Source of the DNA: Flavobacteriaceae bacterium
GTDB taxonomy: Bacteria > Bacteroidota > Bacteroidia > Flavobacteriales > Flavobacteriaceae
Length of the DNA: 62,519 nt
Reading direction: 5' to 3'
Assembly (NCBI GenBank): GCA_002719315.1
Contig: PBHD01000003.1
Span: 43,722-106,240 of the forward strand
Made by a program: the position numbers and the translations under genes. The notes beneath the pieces were generated by a model. The model had not been told where the DNA came from. It worked only from the letters and a program-made list of their open reading frames with translations, and made no database searches. Shown here piece after piece: positions 1-8,081 of this stretch (position 1 is the first letter of the stretch; each line of letters starts with the position of its first letter).

Positions 1-152
1 CTAAACTCATCCAATAACAAAGAAATTTTATTATTTTTTTCTTTCTTTATAGAATCCCAATGTTTTTTATCAATCCCTTTTGAACTTAAAAAGAAAATAA
101 ACTGTTTATATACTGAATTAAGTTGATCTTGTGAAAGCCTGTGATACTTCAT
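1..152 (-). CDS. DUF6495-like protein, N-terminal part (cut by window edge)
   Basis: The minus strand opens with ATG at 152 and reads MKYHRLSQDQLNSVYKQFIF, staying open to the window edge (about 50 residues seen). The MKYxRLxxxQ start and the position directly after rplI match the small flavobacterial DUF6495 family, whose function is unknown. It begins 21 bp after the rplI stop with no promoter box between them, so it is probably the last gene of the rpsF-rpsR-rplI transcript. The 3' end lies outside the window. The family call rests on remembered N-terminal similarity and gene order. Confidence 0.7.
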   Translation of the reverse strand, partial: MKYHRLSQDQLNSVYKQFIFFLSSKGIDKKHWDSIKKEKNNKISLLLDEF

Positions 153-173
153 TTAATTATAAAATGAAAAAAT

Positions 174-626
174 CTATTTTTTTTCAGCAACAATATCAAA
201 AGGAAATTTAAAACTGATCTCCCTATGAACTCTAATAGTTGCTTCATAATTACCTAATCTTTTAATGTTTTTGCCTGGAAGAGTAATATGTTTTTTATCT
301 ATTTCAATTCCGTTTGATGAAATTAATTCAGCTAAATGGCCATTAGTAACGGATCCAAATAATTTGTCTCCTGATCCAATTTTAGAGGGAATTTTAATTT
401 TAAGTTTAGAAATCTTATCAGCTAAGGCTTTTGCCTCATCTATAACTTTTTTTTCTTTAAATGCTTTTTGTTTTAAATTTTCTTTTAAAACTTTTAATTC
501 AACTTTAGTAGCTAAAACAGCTTTACCATTAGGAATTAAATAGTTGCGACCGTAACCATTTTTTACAGTTACAATATCATCTTTAAATCCTAAATTTTCT
601 ATATCTTCTTTTAAAATTAGTTGCAT
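174..626 (-). CDS. rplI: 50S ribosomal protein bL9
   Basis: This 150-residue protein is the normal length for bL9, which binds 23S rRNA near the base of the L1 stalk. The start MQLILKEDIENLGFKDD and the following VTVKNGYGRNYLIPNGKA match the conserved N-terminal domain. A charged linker helix follows at about residues 40-75, then the C-terminal domain containing KLFGSVT. It is the third gene of the rpsF-rpsR-rplI operon, 5 bp after rpsR, and is probably co-transcribed from the box upstream of rpsF. Confidence 0.97.
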   Translation of the reverse strand: MQLILKEDIENLGFKDDIVTVKNGYGRNYLIPNGKAVLATKVELKVLKENLKQKAFKEKKVIDEAKALADKISKLKIKIPSKIGSGDKLFGSVTNGHLAELISSNGIEIDKKHITLPGKNIKRLGNYEATIRVHREISFKFPFDIVAEKK

Positions 627-631
627 CTTTT

Positions 632-928
632 TTATTTTAATAAGTCTGCTACATAAGGCATTATTGCAAGGTGTCTGGCTCTTTTAATTGCAACAGAAAC
701 CTTTCTTTGATATTTGAGAGATGTGCCTGTTAGTCTTCTAGGAAGTATTTTTCCTTGCTCATTAACAAATTTTAATAAAAATTCTGGATCTTTATAATCA
801 ATATACTTTATTCCAGATCTTTTAAACCTACAATATTTTTTTTTGGTTGTGGTTTCAATATTTAGAGGAGTTAAATATCTAATCTCTCCTTCTTTTTTTC
901 CTGTAGACTGTTCTTCTATTTTTGACAT
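632..928 (-). CDS. rpsR: 30S ribosomal protein bS18
   Basis: This 98-residue bS18 contains the conserved [17 protein letters not shown] segment and the C-terminal [20 protein letters not shown] and [11 protein letters not shown] stretches. It sits 4 bp after rpsF and 5 bp before rplI, the standard order. In Flavobacterium johnsoniae, bS18, bS6 and bS21 have been shown to sequester the anti-Shine-Dalgarno tail of 16S rRNA. That fits the general lack of Shine-Dalgarno motifs in this window, although the structural role in this organism is inferred. Confidence 0.97.
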   Translation of the reverse strand: MSKIEEQSTGKKEGEIRYLTPLNIETTTKKKYCRFKRSGIKYIDYKDPEFLLKFVNEQGKILPRRLTGTSLKYQRKVSVAIKRARHLAIMPYVADLLK

Positions 929-932
929 GATC

Positions 933-1277
933 TTATACTTTAGCTTTTACTTTTAATTTTTTTCTTCTCTTTTCTGACCAATCCAAAGCATGTTTATCAA
1001 GTTTGACAGTTAAATATCTCATAATTCTTTCATCTCTTCTAAACTCCATTTCAATAGTCTTTGAAACTTCAGCAGTTCCTTGATACTCTATAAGGTGATA
1101 AAAACCACTTTTTTTATTTTGTATTGGATATGCAAACTTTTTAAGACCCCAATTTTCTTTAGCTACTATCTTAGCTTTATGTTTAGAAATAAGATTTTCA
1201 TATTTCTTAACTGCTTCCTCTATCTGATCCTCAGATAGAACGGGATTTAGAATGAAAACAGTTTCATAATTTTTCAT
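933..1277 (-). CDS. rpsF: 30S ribosomal protein bS6
   Basis: This 114-residue bS6 has the family start [18 protein letters not shown] and the central [14 protein letters not shown] and [18 protein letters not shown] segments. bS6 binds bS18 in the 30S platform. It heads the rpsF-rpsR-rplI-DUF6495 operon. A TTG(-33)/TAATTTTG(-7) pair lies 20-50 bp upstream of its ATG and there is no Shine-Dalgarno sequence. The short Lys-rich tail ([11 protein letters not shown]) is common in this family. Confidence 0.97.
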   Translation of the reverse strand: MKNYETVFILNPVLSEDQIEEAVKKYENLISKHKAKIVAKENWGLKKFAYPIQNKKSGFYHLIEYQGTAEVSKTIEMEFRRDERIMRYLTVKLDKHALDWSEKRRKKLKVKAKV

Positions 1278-1296
1278 ATAAAGTAATTTAGGTCCG

Positions 1297-1327
1297 CAAA
1301 ATTAGTTTAATCTATATTCTTAACCAA
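1297..1327 (-). promoter_or_regulatory. Bacteroidetes-type promoter of the rpsF operon
   Basis: On the minus strand a TTG (1327-1325) is followed after 20 bp by TAATTTTG (1304-1297), matching the Bacteroidetes consensus TTTG-N19-21-TAnnTTTG. The rpsF start codon lies 19 bp downstream of the box. Confidence 0.7.
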
Positions 1328-1361
1328 AAAATATAATAAAATTGATAAAAAAAGATTTAAT

Positions 1362-3812
1362 TTAATAAGGGTCAACATCAAAACTCAATTTTGTTGACCT
1401 AAACTTAGCTATAGATTGAAAACTAGTTGCAACTTTAAAAATCATATTTTTTGTTTGAAATTGATTTAAATCAGAATCAATTTTTATCAATAGCTGTTTT
1501 TGAAATAAATTTCTAACTTTTGACACATAAGGGAAAACTGGGCCTAGTATAGTTCCATTATAATTTTGATTAAGTACATTATAAAACCATAATGAAGATT
1601 CATTAATCAATTGAATACTTTTATTCTTAAAAGTTACTTTTATCAATTTTATAAACGGGGGATATTTAAATTTTTTTCTTTCAATTTTTTGATTTTTAAA
1701 CATAGATTCGTAGTCATAATCCTTAACAAATTTGAATAATTCATTTTCATGTTGAAATGTCTGTAAAAAAACTTTTCCTTTTTTTTCATATCTGCCTGCT
1801 CTACCAGAGACTTGACATAACATTTGATAAGTTCTTTCATATGATCTAAAATCAGGAAAATTAATTAAATGATCTGCATTTAAAACACCTACTAATTGAA
1901 CATTCTTAAAATCTAGACCTTTAATTAACATTTGTGTTCCTATTAGAATTTGGATTTTATTATTTGTAAAAGAATCAATTATTTTATCAAAAGCAAATTT
2001 TCCCCTTGTATTATCATAATCCATTCTTTCTACATTGATTCCGGGAAAAAGCTTTATTACTTGTTCTTGAATTTGTTGAGTTCCTATTCCTTTTGATTCT
2101 AAACTAAACATTCCACAACTATCACACTGTTTTGGCTTTAATCTATTATAATCACAATAATGACATCGTAATTGATTAGAAACCTGATGATATGTCAAAG
2201 AAACATCACATTGAATACATTGAGCAATATACCCACAACTTAAACATTCTAAAATTGGAGAATATCCCCTTCTATTTTGAAATAAAATTACTTGATGTTC
2301 ATCTTCAAGAGTTTTATTTACCTCTTTAATCAAAGTATTTGAAAATATCCCATTCATCTGCTTTTTATTATGAGATTCTTTTAAATCTATTATTTTTATT
2401 TCGGGTAGTTCTATTCCTCCAAATCTCTCCATTAACTTTACCCACCCATATTTACCCTTTCTTGCATTTTGAGATGATTCAATTGAAGGAGTAGCAGACC
2501 CCAAAACTACTTTTGCTCCAATTTTTACACCAAGATATATTCCACAATCTCTTGCATTGTATCTTGGGTTTGGATCAAACTGTTTATAAGATGATTCATG
2601 CTCTTCATCAATAATTATTAAACCCAAATTTTTAAACGGAAGAAAAACAGAAGATCTTGCCCCTACTATGATTCTTGCACTTTCTTTATTTTCTAGAACA
2701 TTCCTCCAAACTTCAGTCCTTTCATTTAAAGAATATTTTGAATGATATACTTTAATTTTATTACCGAAATATGAAGTTAATCTTTTAACTATTTGTGAAG
2801 CCAATGAAATTTCAGGTAATAAATATAAAACTTGTTTATCTTTTTTAATTTCTAGTTCAATTAACTTGATATATATTTCAGTTTTTCCAGAAGATGTAAC
2901 GCCTTCAAAAAGAACTGTATTTCTTATTTTAAATTCTTGTATAATTTGATTAAATGCAATTTTCTGCTTTTTAGTTAGTAAAGGTTTTGAATCTTTTACT
3001 TTTTTATTATAAATATTTCTATCTTCTTTTAAAAATTTCTCTTTTAATATTTTTTTATCTAATAATGTTTTAATTAAAGAACTTGAAAATTCTATTTTTT
3101 TTCTTATTTCTTTTAATTTGGCATAATCACCTATTTTTTTTTGATTCTTAATTAAAAAATTAACAAATTCATACTGTTTAGGAGAATTTTTTAAATTTTC
3201 AAAAAGTTCTTTTTGATTTTTCTTTCCCCTATATCTGTTGTTTATACAAACATATCTTAAAAGTTTAGGGACGTATTTATCTTTTAATTTTTGACTTAAC
3301 TCTATTATATTCAATCTTATCATTTCCTCTATAATTGGCATCACAGATTTTTTTTGAACAATAGACATTACTTCAGAAATAGAAAGAGGTCCTCCTTCAA
3401 GTGCCTCATAAATTAAAAATTGATCATCAGTTGTCTTTCTTAATATTAAGTTTTTGGATTTTTTTCTTGATACTTGGGTTTCTCCTTCTAATAATAAAGT
3501 TGATGGAAGAGAAGCTTTCATAATATCTCCGATACTACACATATAATAATTAGAAACCCATTTCCAAAAATCAAAAATTGACTCGCTAATAATTGGATTT
3601 TTATCAAGTAAAACAACTATATTTCTAATTTCATAATTTAAGGGTTTTACATTATGAATTTTATTAATAACTCCTGTTAGAAGTCTATTTTTTCCAAATG
3701 GGACAACTACCCTCATCCCAATAGATATATTTAAAAATATTTTTCTATTAAAAGAATAAGTAAACGAGTTATTAATCGGTAATGGTAATATTACGTCAAC
3801 AAATGAATTCAT
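1362..3812 (-). CDS. priA: Primosomal replication restart helicase PriA
   Basis: This 816-residue protein is a full-length PriA, the superfamily 2 DNA helicase that reloads the replisome at stalled forks. In order: an N-terminal 3' DNA-binding domain (VDVILPLPINNSFTYSF), a Walker A segment FEGVTSSGKTEIY near residue 305, the Walker B DEEH near 404, and GSATPS in motif III. A Cys cluster at about residues 525-570 (CLSCGYIAQCIQC and CHYCDYN...CDSCG) binds zinc. Motif VI (QVSGRAGR) and a C-terminal domain follow. It starts 6 bp after the brkB-like gene, so the two probably share a transcript. An 84-bp gap holding the rpsF promoter separates it from rpsF. Confidence 0.96.
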   Translation of the reverse strand: MNSFVDVILPLPINNSFTYSFNRKIFLNISIGMRVVVPFGKNRLLTGVINKIHNVKPLNYEIRNIVVLLDKNPIISESIFDFWKWVSNYYMCSIGDIMKASLPSTLLLEGETQVSRKKSKNLILRKTTDDQFLIYEALEGGPLSISEVMSIVQKKSVMPIIEEMIRLNIIELSQKLKDKYVPKLLRYVCINNRYRGKKNQKELFENLKNSPKQYEFVNFLIKNQKKIGDYAKLKEIRKKIEFSSSLIKTLLDKKILKEKFLKEDRNIYNKKVKDSKPLLTKKQKIAFNQIIQEFKIRNTVLFEGVTSSGKTEIYIKLIELEIKKDKQVLYLLPEISLASQIVKRLTSYFGNKIKVYHSKYSLNERTEVWRNVLENKESARIIVGARSSVFLPFKNLGLIIIDEEHESSYKQFDPNPRYNARDCGIYLGVKIGAKVVLGSATPSIESSQNARKGKYGWVKLMERFGGIELPEIKIIDLKESHNKKQMNGIFSNTLIKEVNKTLEDEHQVILFQNRRGYSPILECLSCGYIAQCIQCDVSLTYHQVSNQLRCHYCDYNRLKPKQCDSCGMFSLESKGIGTQQIQEQVIKLFPGINVERMDYDNTRGKFAFDKIIDSFTNNKIQILIGTQMLIKGLDFKNVQLVGVLNADHLINFPDFRSYERTYQMLCQVSGRAGRYEKKGKVFLQTFQHENELFKFVKDYDYESMFKNQKIERKKFKYPPFIKLIKVTFKNKSIQLINESSLWFYNVLNQNYNGTILGPVFPYVSKVRNLFQKQLLIKIDSDLNQFQTKNMIFKVATSFQSIAKFRSTKLSFDVDPY

Positions 3813-3818
3813 TTATTT

Positions 3819-4742
3819 TTAAACCTTTAATTTTCTTTTAAAACTAGCAATAGTAGCATTTAACTCAAAACCCAAAAGAAGAATGTTTGAGTTAATCCAT
3901 ATATAAAGTAAAAAAATTAATAGAGCACCAATTGATCCATATAATTGATTATAACTTGAAAAGTTATCTATATATATTCCAAAGAAATAGGTCGTTAAAA
4001 AAAACAAAAGCGTTGTCATTAAAGCGCCTGGTGAAAGAAATCTTATTTTTTTTACTTCAATTGTGCCAAAATAATATAAAATACAAACTGTTGCGTGAGT
4101 AATAAACCCAAAAAATATTAATTGTCCTATTCTAATCCAATTTACCTCACTCTCAATAAGAGAATTTAAATTTTTAAGAATAAAAAATTCAAAATAAAAA
4201 AATATAACTACTGCAAAAAGAAATAAAAATGCTAGCAAAACACTTACAGCTATTGAATATAAATATTGTTTAAAAAAATTTCTTGATAATTCTATATGAT
4301 ATGAATCTTCAAATCCAGAAAAAATAGCAGATACTCCGTTTGCAGTAAAAATAATTGATAAAACAAAAACAGAAGATAAAAGACCTCCTCTTGGTTTATT
4401 TTGAATATCTTCAAAAATAGAATTAAAAAAACTTTGAGTTTCGCTTGGAATAAAAAATTCGATATATGTCAATAGAGTTTTATCAAAATTTTCAATTGAA
4501 AGAAAAGGAATTGAATCTATAAAAGGAATTAAGTTTAAAATAAATAGAATAAAAGGGAAAATTGCCATAAAAAAACTAAAAGAAATACTTCCTGCTCTAG
4601 ATGACAAGGCTCCTTTAATAATTCCAATTATATACATTCTCAAAATATCATAAAAAGAAAATCCATAAAAAGAATTTGGTTTAATTTTTTTTAAAAATTG
4701 AATCAAATTATTAATTATTGGGATATTTTTAAATTTTACCAT
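3819..4742 (-). CDS. YihY/BrkB family inner-membrane protein
   Basis: This 307-residue integral membrane protein has about six hydrophobic segments. It shows YihY/BrkB landmarks: AGSISFSFFMAIFPFILFIL early, NGVSAIFSGFEDSYHIE in the middle, and the end LYGSIGALLIFLLYIWINSN followed by LLGFELNA. The family was once called RNase BN, but that activity belongs to another protein and the physiological role is unsettled. A TATATTTG box lies 20 bp upstream. It precedes priA by 6 bp, probably as a two-gene transcript. Confidence 0.92.
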   Translation of the reverse strand: MVKFKNIPIINNLIQFLKKIKPNSFYGFSFYDILRMYIIGIIKGALSSRAGSISFSFFMAIFPFILFILNLIPFIDSIPFLSIENFDKTLLTYIEFFIPSETQSFFNSIFEDIQNKPRGGLLSSVFVLSIIFTANGVSAIFSGFEDSYHIELSRNFFKQYLYSIAVSVLLAFLFLFAVVIFFYFEFFILKNLNSLIESEVNWIRIGQLIFFGFITHATVCILYYFGTIEVKKIRFLSPGALMTTLLFFLTTYFFGIYIDNFSSYNQLYGSIGALLIFLLYIWINSNILLLGFELNATIASFKRKLKV

Positions 4743-4762
4743 TTATTTCTAAATATTATAGA

Positions 4763-4770
4763 CAAATATA
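4763..4770 (-). promoter_or_regulatory. -7 box (TATATTTG) of brkB-priA
   Basis: CAAATATA on the plus strand reads TATATTTG on the minus strand, 20 bp before the brkB-like ATG. It lies back to back with the rlmH promoter box in the divergent gap. No clear -33 TTG was seen. Confidence 0.55.
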
Positions 4771-4823
4771 TAAAGCTGATTAAATCATTACTAAATTTCA
4801 TTAATATAATAACATCTAGTTTG

Positions 4824-4831
4824 TAAATTTG
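4824..4831 (+). promoter_or_regulatory. -7 box (TAAATTTG) of rlmH-rdgB
   Basis: TAAATTTG ends only 4 bases before the GTG start of rlmH. If transcription starts the usual 4-7 bases after the box, the mRNA is leaderless or nearly so. The -33 element is weak. Confidence 0.6.
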
Positions 4832-4835
4832 CAGT

Positions 4836-5273
4836 GTGAAAATTACATTAATATGTATAGGTAAAAATAATTCCAAATCATTTGATTCTGAAATTAACAA
4901 ATACTTTAAAAGAATAAATAGTTATATAAATTTTTCAATTATTTACTCCAATAATTCTAAAACACTAGATGAAAAAGTTAAAAGTTTAAAAAAAAAAAAA
5001 TATTTAATATTTTTATTAGACGAGAAAGGTATTGAATACAATTCCTTAAAATTTTCAAATTTTATTGAAAAAAAAATATATTCAGGCATCAATAACATAA
5101 TATTTATTATCGGAGATCACTCTGGCTATTCAAAATTCATTACTAATAATTTTAATAATAAAATTTCTTTGTCAAAAATGACTTTTTCTCATCAAATGAC
5201 AAGATTATTCTTTTGTGAACAATTGTATAGAGCCTTTACAATTATAAAAAATCATCCTTATCACAATAATTAA
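4836..5273 (+). CDS. rlmH: 23S rRNA (pseudouridine1915-N3)-methyltransferase RlmH
   Basis: This 145-residue SPOUT methyltransferase methylates pseudouridine 1915 in helix 69 of 23S rRNA. The start MKITLICIGKN, the SAM-knot segment NNIIFIIGDHSGYS (about residues 86-100) and the C-terminal KMTFSHQMTRLFFCEQLYRA followed by NHPYHN are diagnostic. The start is GTG at 4836; the family start fits exactly and no ATG is nearby. Its TAA is followed immediately by the rdgB ATG with no spacer, which suggests translational coupling. Confidence 0.96.
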   Translation: MKITLICIGKNNSKSFDSEINKYFKRINSYINFSIIYSNNSKTLDEKVKSLKKKKYLIFLLDEKGIEYNSLKFSNFIEKKIYSGINNIIFIIGDHSGYSKFITNNFNNKISLSKMTFSHQMTRLFFCEQLYRAFTIIKNHPYHNN

Positions 5274-5852
5274 ATGGAATTAGTTTTTGCAACACATAAT
5301 GAAAACAAAGTTATTGAAATTAAAAATTTAATTCATGATAATATTAAAATTCTAAGTTTATCAGATATTGGATTTAAAGATGAAATTATTGAATATGGAA
5401 AGTCCTTGCATGAAAATTCAATTATTAAAGCAAAATATATTAAGTCTAATTATGGAATGAATTGTTTTGCTGATGATACCGGCCTTGAAGTTCATTCATT
5501 AAATAATGAACCTGGCATTTATTCATCAAGATATTCTGGTTATCCAATTAGCACAAATAATAACATTAAAAAACTACTAAATAACCTTTCAGTATTTAGT
5601 GATAAATCCGCAAGATTTAGAACAGTTATATCTTTAATTATTAATCAAAATATTTATAGTTTCGAAGGCGTTATTAATGGAAAAATTATTGATAAAATTA
5701 AAGGCGAAAGAGGTTTTGGATATGATCCCATTTTTATTCCTAATGGTTATAAAAAAACTTTCGCAGAATTATCTTTAGAAGAAAAAAATACAATTAGTCA
5801 TAGATACATTGCAATAAATAAAATGATTCACTTTTTAAAAAAAAATTATTAA
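5274..5852 (+). CDS. rdgB: XTP/dITP diphosphatase (RdgB/HAM1 family)
   Basis: This 192-residue pyrophosphatase removes non-canonical purine nucleotides (dITP, XTP) from the pool. Family motifs include FATHNENKVIEI near the N-terminus, CFADDTGLEV (about 63-72), GEYGKSLHENS-like segments with the KAKYI helix, RGFGYDPIF (about 145-153) and SHRYIA near the end. It abuts the rlmH stop with no gap. No promoter box separates the two, so they form one transcription unit. Confidence 0.95.
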   Translation: MELVFATHNENKVIEIKNLIHDNIKILSLSDIGFKDEIIEYGKSLHENSIIKAKYIKSNYGMNCFADDTGLEVHSLNNEPGIYSSRYSGYPISTNNNIKKLLNNLSVFSDKSARFRTVISLIINQNIYSFEGVINGKIIDKIKGERGFGYDPIFIPNGYKKTFAELSLEEKNTISHRYIAINKMIHFLKKNY

Positions 5853-5907
5853 TATATTTTTTTTCTATATTGATAAAGCATTTATGTATTAATTTTAATA
5901 AAAAAAA

Positions 5908-6672
5908 ATTAAAAATTTAATTTTAAATATTATAATTATTTTTTTCTTTTTTTCTTCTTATGCTCAAAAGGAAAATATAAAATTTAGAGCCATTGTGGAA
6001 AATGAGAGCACCGGTCTTCCAATGCAAAGTGTGCATGTTTTAAACTTAACTCAAGTTATTGGAACAACTACTGATCCAAAAGGAGTTTTTGAAATAAATG
6101 TAAAAACAAATGACACACTATATTTTTCATTTTTAGGATATAAAGCTTTAAAAATAGCTGTTACAAATGACATGATTAAATATGGAAATTCTAAATTTCA
6201 AATGACTGAATTAGCTTTTGCGTTAGAAGAAATTATTATAAGGCCATATAAATTAACTGGCTATTTGGATATTGATGTTAAAAATGCTCCAATAAATAAC
6301 TCAAAAAGATATATAATTTCTGGGTTACCTAATATTGGATACGAATCTGGCAACAGAAACCCTTCAAATATTTCAAATGCAATTGGAGCCATTTTCAATC
6401 CTGCTGATTTTTTACATAATATTTTTGGTAAAAATCCTAAACAATTGAAAAAATTAAAAAAAATGAGAGAAGACTTTGAAATAAAAAATCTTCTTGCATC
6501 TAAATTTGATAGACAAGTACTTTCTCAACTTTTAAAAATAGAAAGAATTGATATTGATGAAATATTAAGAAATTGTAATTATTCTGATACTTTTATTAAG
6601 CAAGCAAACGACCTTCAAATCCTTGAGGGCATAAGTAACTGTTATGAGGAATACCGTATTTTAAAGTTCTAA
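5908..6672 (+). CDS. Exported carboxypeptidase-regulatory-like domain protein, apparent ATT start
   Basis: The first canonical start codon in frame is GTG at 5995, but that cuts through the mature protein. The open frame continues back to a TAA at 5899 and encodes a good signal peptide from ATT 5908: (M)KNLILNIIIIFFFFSSYAQ. The next residues, KFRAIVENESTGLPMQSVHV, are the start of a CarboxypepD_reg-like beta domain (about residues 25-105, including GYKALKIAV). The rest is an uncharacterised domain rich in Asn and Ile with a Lys-rich KKLKKMRED helix. I therefore annotate 254 residues from ATT. It has no overlap with its neighbours and lies between rdgB and purB. Function is unknown; it is periplasmic or outer-membrane associated by inference. 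An ATG-to-ATT mutation or a base error is the alternative. Confidence 0.7.
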   Translation: MKNLILNIIIIFFFFSSYAQKENIKFRAIVENESTGLPMQSVHVLNLTQVIGTTTDPKGVFEINVKTNDTLYFSFLGYKALKIAVTNDMIKYGNSKFQMTELAFALEEIIIRPYKLTGYLDIDVKNAPINNSKRYIISGLPNIGYESGNRNPSNISNAIGAIFNPADFLHNIFGKNPKQLKKLKKMREDFEIKNLLASKFDRQVLSQLLKIERIDIDEILRNCNYSDTFIKQANDLQILEGISNCYEEYRILKF

Positions 6673-6704
6673 TAAATAAAATAAATTAATACAACATATA
6701 AGAT

Positions 6705-6712
6705 TATCTTTG
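6705..6712 (+). promoter_or_regulatory. -7 box (TATCTTTG) of purB
   Basis: TATCTTTG lies 16 bp upstream of the purB ATG in the 56-bp gap after the preceding gene. No clear -33 TTG was seen. Confidence 0.55.
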
Positions 6713-6728
6713 CATATGCTTTTTTATT

Positions 6729-8081
6729 ATGAAAATTAACTCTTTAAATGCTATTTCACCTATTGATGGTAGATATCGAAAAAAAACTGAATCTCTTTCT
6801 AAATATTTTTCAGAAGAATCTCTTATAAAATATCGTTTAAAAATAGAAATTGAATATTTTATTGCTCTATGTAAAATCCCTCTTCCAGAATTAAAAAAAT
6901 TCAATAAAAAATTTTTTAAAAATTTAAGGGATATATACTTAAATTTTTCAGAAAATGATGCTTTAAAAATTAAATCAATTGAAAAAAAAACAAATCATGA
7001 TGTTAAAGCAGTTGAATATTTTTTAAAGGAAAAATTTAATGAATTAGATATAAAAAATCATAATGAATTTATTCATTTTGGTTTAACATCCCAAGACATA
7101 AATAATACAGCTATACCACTATCTGTGAAAGAAGCTTTAAAAAATGTGTATTTAATTGAACTAAGTGACATAATTGATAGTTTAAAAAAATTAGTTTATA
7201 AATTTCGAAATGTTACTATCCTTTCAAGAACCCATGGTCAGCCAGCTTCTCCTACAACAATGGGAAAAGAGTTAAATGTTTTTTGTCAAAGGTTAATTAT
7301 TCAAAGAGATAATCTTCTAAAGATTCCTAACTCAGCAAAATTTTCTGGTGCAACAGGAAATTTTAATGCTCATTATGTTGCATATCCAGATATTAACTGG
7401 AAAAAATTTGCAAAAAATTTTGTTACAAAAAACTTAGGTTTAAAATTTTCATTTCCTACTACTCAAATTGAACATTATGATTCTTTTGCCTCATTATGTG
7501 ATAATTTAAAAAGAATAAATTCAATACTTATTGATTTTAGTCAAGATATTTGGTTATATATATCACAAGATTATTTTAAACAAAAAATAAACTTAAATGA
7601 AGTTGGATCATCTGCTATGCCTCATAAAGTTAATCCAATTGATTTTGAAAATGCTGAGGGAAATCTTGGGATTGCAAACACAATCTTTAATTTCTTTTCA
7701 AGTAAACTTCCTGTTTCAAGACTTCAAAGAGACTTGACTGACAGTACTGTTTTAAGAAATGTTGGAGTCCCTATTGGACACACTCTTATTGCTTTTAACT
7801 CAATTTCAAATGGTTTGAAAAAAATTGTTATAAATCAGGAAATAATAAAAAATGATTTAGATCAAAATTGGGTTGTTGTTTCTGAAGCAATCCAAACAAT
7901 TCTAAGAAAAGAAGGATTTAAAAATCCATACGAAATATTAAAAGATTTAACGAGAAATCAGAAAATTATTGATAAAGAAAAATTACATTATTTCATAAAC
8001 AAACTAGACATATCCAATGATTTAAAAAACAAACTAAAAAAAATTTCTCCTCATAATTATATTGGAATTTTAAAATCATGA
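6729..8081 (+). CDS. purB: Adenylosuccinate lyase
   Basis: This 450-residue fumarase/aspartase-superfamily enzyme cleaves SAICAR and adenylosuccinate in purine synthesis. It starts with the family-typical LNAISPIDGRYRKKTESL. Key segments are HFGLTSQDINNTA (about 119-131), SRTHGQPASPTTMGKE (about 164-179), and the signature GSSAMPHKVNPIDFEN near residue 295, whose flexible loop carries the catalytic Ser. It has its own -7 box. Its stop overlaps the start of the S41 protease gene by four bases (ATGA), so the two are probably translationally coupled. Confidence 0.97.
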   Translation: MKINSLNAISPIDGRYRKKTESLSKYFSEESLIKYRLKIEIEYFIALCKIPLPELKKFNKKFFKNLRDIYLNFSENDALKIKSIEKKTNHDVKAVEYFLKEKFNELDIKNHNEFIHFGLTSQDINNTAIPLSVKEALKNVYLIELSDIIDSLKKLVYKFRNVTILSRTHGQPASPTTMGKELNVFCQRLIIQRDNLLKIPNSAKFSGATGNFNAHYVAYPDINWKKFAKNFVTKNLGLKFSFPTTQIEHYDSFASLCDNLKRINSILIDFSQDIWLYISQDYFKQKINLNEVGSSAMPHKVNPIDFENAEGNLGIANTIFNFFSSKLPVSRLQRDLTDSTVLRNVGVPIGHTLIAFNSISNGLKKIVINQEIIKNDLDQNWVVVSEAIQTILRKEGFKNPYEILKDLTRNQKIIDKEKLHYFINKLDISNDLKNKLKKISPHNYIGILKS

